Positions 15,663 to 17,121 of a stretch of 17,121 nt of DNA are shown here, piece after piece. The position numbers were made by a program, and so were the translations under genes. The notes beneath the pieces were generated by a model. The model was not told the origin of the DNA. It saw only the letters and a program-made list of their open reading frames with translations, and did not search any database. Position 1 is the stretch's first letter. The number at the start of each line of letters is the position of its first letter. Source of the DNA: Planctomycetota bacterium (GTDB taxonomy: Bacteria; Planctomycetota; Planctomycetia; Pirellulales; Pirellulaceae); assembly GCA_026692885.1 (NCBI GenBank), contig JAPLNJ010000292.1, positions 1 to 17,121 on the forward strand, in the 5' to 3' direction.

Positions 15663-15815
15663 GCAGCCCAATCCCTGCCGTATCAGAGAGGGAAAGCCTT
15701 GCTCAGAATCGACAGCAAGCAGGCCTGGTATCTGCTCAAGAAACTGAGGGATGCCGGCTCACTTGCCCCATCCGGAAAGCGGAAAGGGAGGCTTCTTCAC
15801 CGACACCACTTTGTG
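15663..15815 (+). pseudogene. winged-helix-like fragment, probable gene remnant
   Basis: After the ATPase stop and a further in-frame TGA (15660-15662), the same frame encodes S-K-Q-A-W-Y-L-L-K-K-L-R-D-A-G-S-L-A-P followed by G-K-R-K-G-R. This looks like the recognition helix and wing of a winged helix-turn-helix domain. No normal start or ribosome binding site precedes it; the nearest candidate is TTG 15699. The open frame runs on to 15989, but beyond about 15815 it does not resemble the domain and it overlaps the 3' end of the reverse-strand gene. I read it as the tail of a truncated gene, perhaps a lost component or regulator of the locus. A short intact gene is the alternative. Confidence 0.35.
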
Positions 15816-15932
15816 ATGACCACGATTAGTCATGACAAGGACTCCTTTGTTGGGGTTAGGCGGCGGAAAGTGGACGTACGCATGTCTCGTGCAGCGTCTG
15901 TGTTTCATCAGGCAAAACTCCCGTCAGAAGAA

Positions 15933-16652
15933 TCAGCCACTCGTCGCTTTTTCAGTCGGGAGCGGGAGCATCTCGCCCAGCTCGATTGACTCGAACGGCC
16001 TGACAATCCGACGACGGTAGCGCAGAACGCTTGGGCTGAGGGTTGGAAGGCTGGCCGCTTCCCGCCGGCGGTTTACGTACCGCAGTAGGTTCAGCAATTG
16101 CTGTCGCACCGGTGCGTAGGGCTCGAAGGGCAGATCACGGAATTCGGCAGCCAGCGCCGCCGCCGAGCGGTGCGCGGCGATGTCGAACAAGTATGCCTTC
16201 AAACCCTTATGCAACTCTCTCTCGATCTGGACCCGGACACGCCATTTGTCGTCCCGAACCGGAGCGTCCTGTTTGTTCAGCTTTCGCTTGAACCCCCCTT
16301 TGGCGACCGAGATCGAGTAACCCTCGAACTTGATCGGCACTCGCCGGGCGTCGCGGATGCTTCTCGTTTCGTCATCGAAGAACGGATGAAACCCGTGCGT
16401 CGCCAGCAGCAGGAATCGGCGTTCGTAGCGGAGGTAGTGTACATTGGCAATCCCCACGGCTTTGCGCCTCGCCCGCGACGTGCGCGAGACGCTGATCCCG
16501 TATCTTGCCACGAGCTTTTCGTCCACGCTTCGAGGGTCTTTGCCTGGCGGGACAATTCCGGAGACGTAAAACCAGTAACCATGCGGCAGGTAACAGCTGA
16601 CCAACTGCTGAACGAACCCAGCCACGGACGTGGCGACACAACGGTACTCCAT
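15933..16652 (-). CDS. conserved-looking basic hypothetical protein
   Basis: A 239-aa, arginine-rich protein encoded on the opposite strand to everything else. The start M-E-Y-R-C-V-A (ATG at 16652) is preferred over a TTG at 16679. The N-terminal part reads H-G-Y-W-F-Y-V-S-G-I-V-P-P-G-K-D-P, then A-R-R-K-A-V-G-I-A-N-V-H-Y-L-R-Y-E-R-R-F-L-L-L-A-T-H-G, and the C-terminal part L-P-F-E-P-Y-A-P-V-R-Q-Q-L-L. I believe similar proteins occur on planctomycete accessory DNA, but no function is known to me. The compact, charged make-up would suit a nucleic-acid-binding or replication-related role; that is speculation. It is convergent with the defence-like operon, and tandem repeats lie directly upstream of it. 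Confidence 0.65.
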   Translation of the reverse strand: MEYRCVATSVAGFVQQLVSCYLPHGYWFYVSGIVPPGKDPRSVDEKLVARYGISVSRTSRARRKAVGIANVHYLRYERRFLLLATHGFHPFFDDETRSIRDARRVPIKFEGYSISVAKGGFKRKLNKQDAPVRDDKWRVRVQIERELHKGLKAYLFDIAAHRSAAALAAEFRDLPFEPYAPVRQQLLNLLRYVNRRREAASLPTLSPSVLRYRRRIVRPFESIELGEMLPLPTEKATSG

Positions 16653-16989
16653 GCCCCACAATCGGCAAAACCTCGGCAATTGCTTCCAGCCGCGGTCTAA
16701 GCGGCCGAAGAAGAAGGGGTTATTTGCGGCTAACCCCGAGCCGTTGCTTAAAGCAAAACCTTATCTGTACACTTCGACCGAATTTGGCTACAGATCGGGT
16801 ATCAGTGTGAAGAGCCGACCGAAGTCAAACAAGCTAACCTCCATCAATGCCACTACGAAGATCGGATTGCTTGCGGCCAACCCCGATCCCTTGCTTGAAA
16901 CAGAACCTTCCCTATGCACTTCGACCGAACCCGGCGACAAATCGGGCATCAGTCTGAAGAGCCGACCGAAGTCAAACAAGCGGGCGTGA
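16651..16989 (+). CDS. possible small protein made of two repeated units
   Basis: An open frame of 112 codons from ATG 16651 that reads through both 117-base repeats as two similar 39-residue units (for example L-F-A-A-N-P-E-P-L-L and L-L-A-A-N-P-D-P-L-L; both end S-R-P-K-S-N-K). Among the 20 base differences between the copies I count 7 at first, 4 at second and 9 at third codon positions, only weakly suggesting selection on this frame. There is no clear ribosome binding site, and the start overlaps the start of the reverse-strand gene. A reverse frame (16788-16979) is open across the same repeats. It may be non-coding. Confidence 0.3.
   Translation: MPHNRQNLGNCFQPRSKRPKKKGLFAANPEPLLKAKPYLYTSTEFGYRSGISVKSRPKSNKLTSINATTKIGLLAANPDPLLETEPSLCTSTEPGDKSGISLKSRPKSNKRA
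16717..16833 (+). repeat. 117-base imperfect tandem repeat, copy 1
   Basis: This copy aligns without gaps to 16864-16980, with 97 of 117 identical positions by my count and a period of 147 bases. The last 25 or so bases (GAAGAGCCGACCGAAGTCAA and onward) are identical. Both unit and period are multiples of three. Confidence 0.8.
16864..16980 (+). repeat. 117-base imperfect tandem repeat, copy 2
   Basis: Second copy of the unit at 16717-16833, same length with no insertion or deletion. It lies upstream of the reverse-strand gene, so it could be a regulatory, replication or attachment-related repeat. Confidence 0.8.
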
Positions 16990-17084
16990 CAGCCATGCCG
17001 CCAAAGGCCGCCCGGGAGAATCAGCGGTTTTTCGCGGTAGTTAGCCGACGTGCTAGCACGAAAAAGTAACGTCTTGGAGGATTC

Positions 17085-17121
17085 TTGTCCGGATCGGACG
17101 CTAGCTTATGGCGTCGGAAAG
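17085..17121 (+). CDS. possible start of a further gene cut by the window edge
   Basis: A GGAGG at 17076-17080 is followed 4 bases later by TTG at 17085, and the frame (S-G-S-D-A-S-L-W-R-R-K) stays open to the end. An ATG at 17108 in another frame is an alternative. Only 12 codons are visible, so this is tentative. Confidence 0.2.
   Translation, partial: MSGSDASLWRRK

Noticed and set aside
2482..15670. 12-base match GTGAGCAGCCCA at about 2482 and 15659, considered as attachment-site halves
   Set aside because: Several 12-base matches are expected by chance in a 17-kb GC-rich window. There is no integrase gene nearby.
17049..17058. GTGCTAGCAC palindrome near the right edge
   Set aside because: A lone 10-base palindrome without flanking repeats or a known site is not significant.

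Overview
The window (17,121 bases, GC-rich) looks like part of a conjugative or integrative element from a planctomycete. The taxonomic guess rests on three things. Palindromic repeats embedded in coding sequence read as V-G-Q-A-F-Q-P-D ... A-G-K-P-D, a peptide signature I remember from planctomycete genomes. A short sigma-factor-like protein and several small hypothetical proteins also resemble planctomycete accessory proteins. This is recollection of sequence style and was not checked by a search.

Layout. Bases 1-2484 (+) hold a transfer module: the 3' end of a TraA/MobA-type relaxase-helicase, a 120-aa protein with two predicted membrane helices, and a VirD4/TraD-like coupling ATPase that has no membrane segment of its own. 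Gaps of only 18-19 bases suggest one operon. Bases 2485-5321 hold accessory genes: an unrecognised 275-aa ORF, a 209-aa sigma-like DNA-binding protein with a strong ribosome binding site, and a 94-aa hypothetical protein, separated by gene-poor stretches.

Bases 5322-15650 (+) hold the centrepiece. It contains a 1188-aa SNF2-type helicase with a C-terminal DUF3883 domain, then a 1063-aa DUF1156/COG1743 adenine-specific DNA methyltransferase overlapping it by ATGA. A small DUF4258-like/DUF2283 pair resembling a toxin-antitoxin module follows, then a 963-aa DUF499 AAA-type ATPase. Methyltransferase, helicase and large ATPase together recall the logic of BREX and DISARM defence systems. However, no PglZ, DrmA, DrmB, DrmC (phospholipase-D) or Mrr-like gene is visible. 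I read it as a candidate DNA-modification-based defence locus carried as mobile-element cargo.

Three near-perfect palindromic elements sit in frame inside the helicase and methyltransferase genes. Each is translated without breaking the reading frame.

Bases 15651-17121 look like the cargo's decayed edge: a winged-helix-like fragment, a reverse-strand 239-aa unrecognised protein, two 117-base imperfect tandem repeats with no indels, and a possible start of another gene at the right edge. No rRNA, tRNA, CRISPR array or intact transposase was found.
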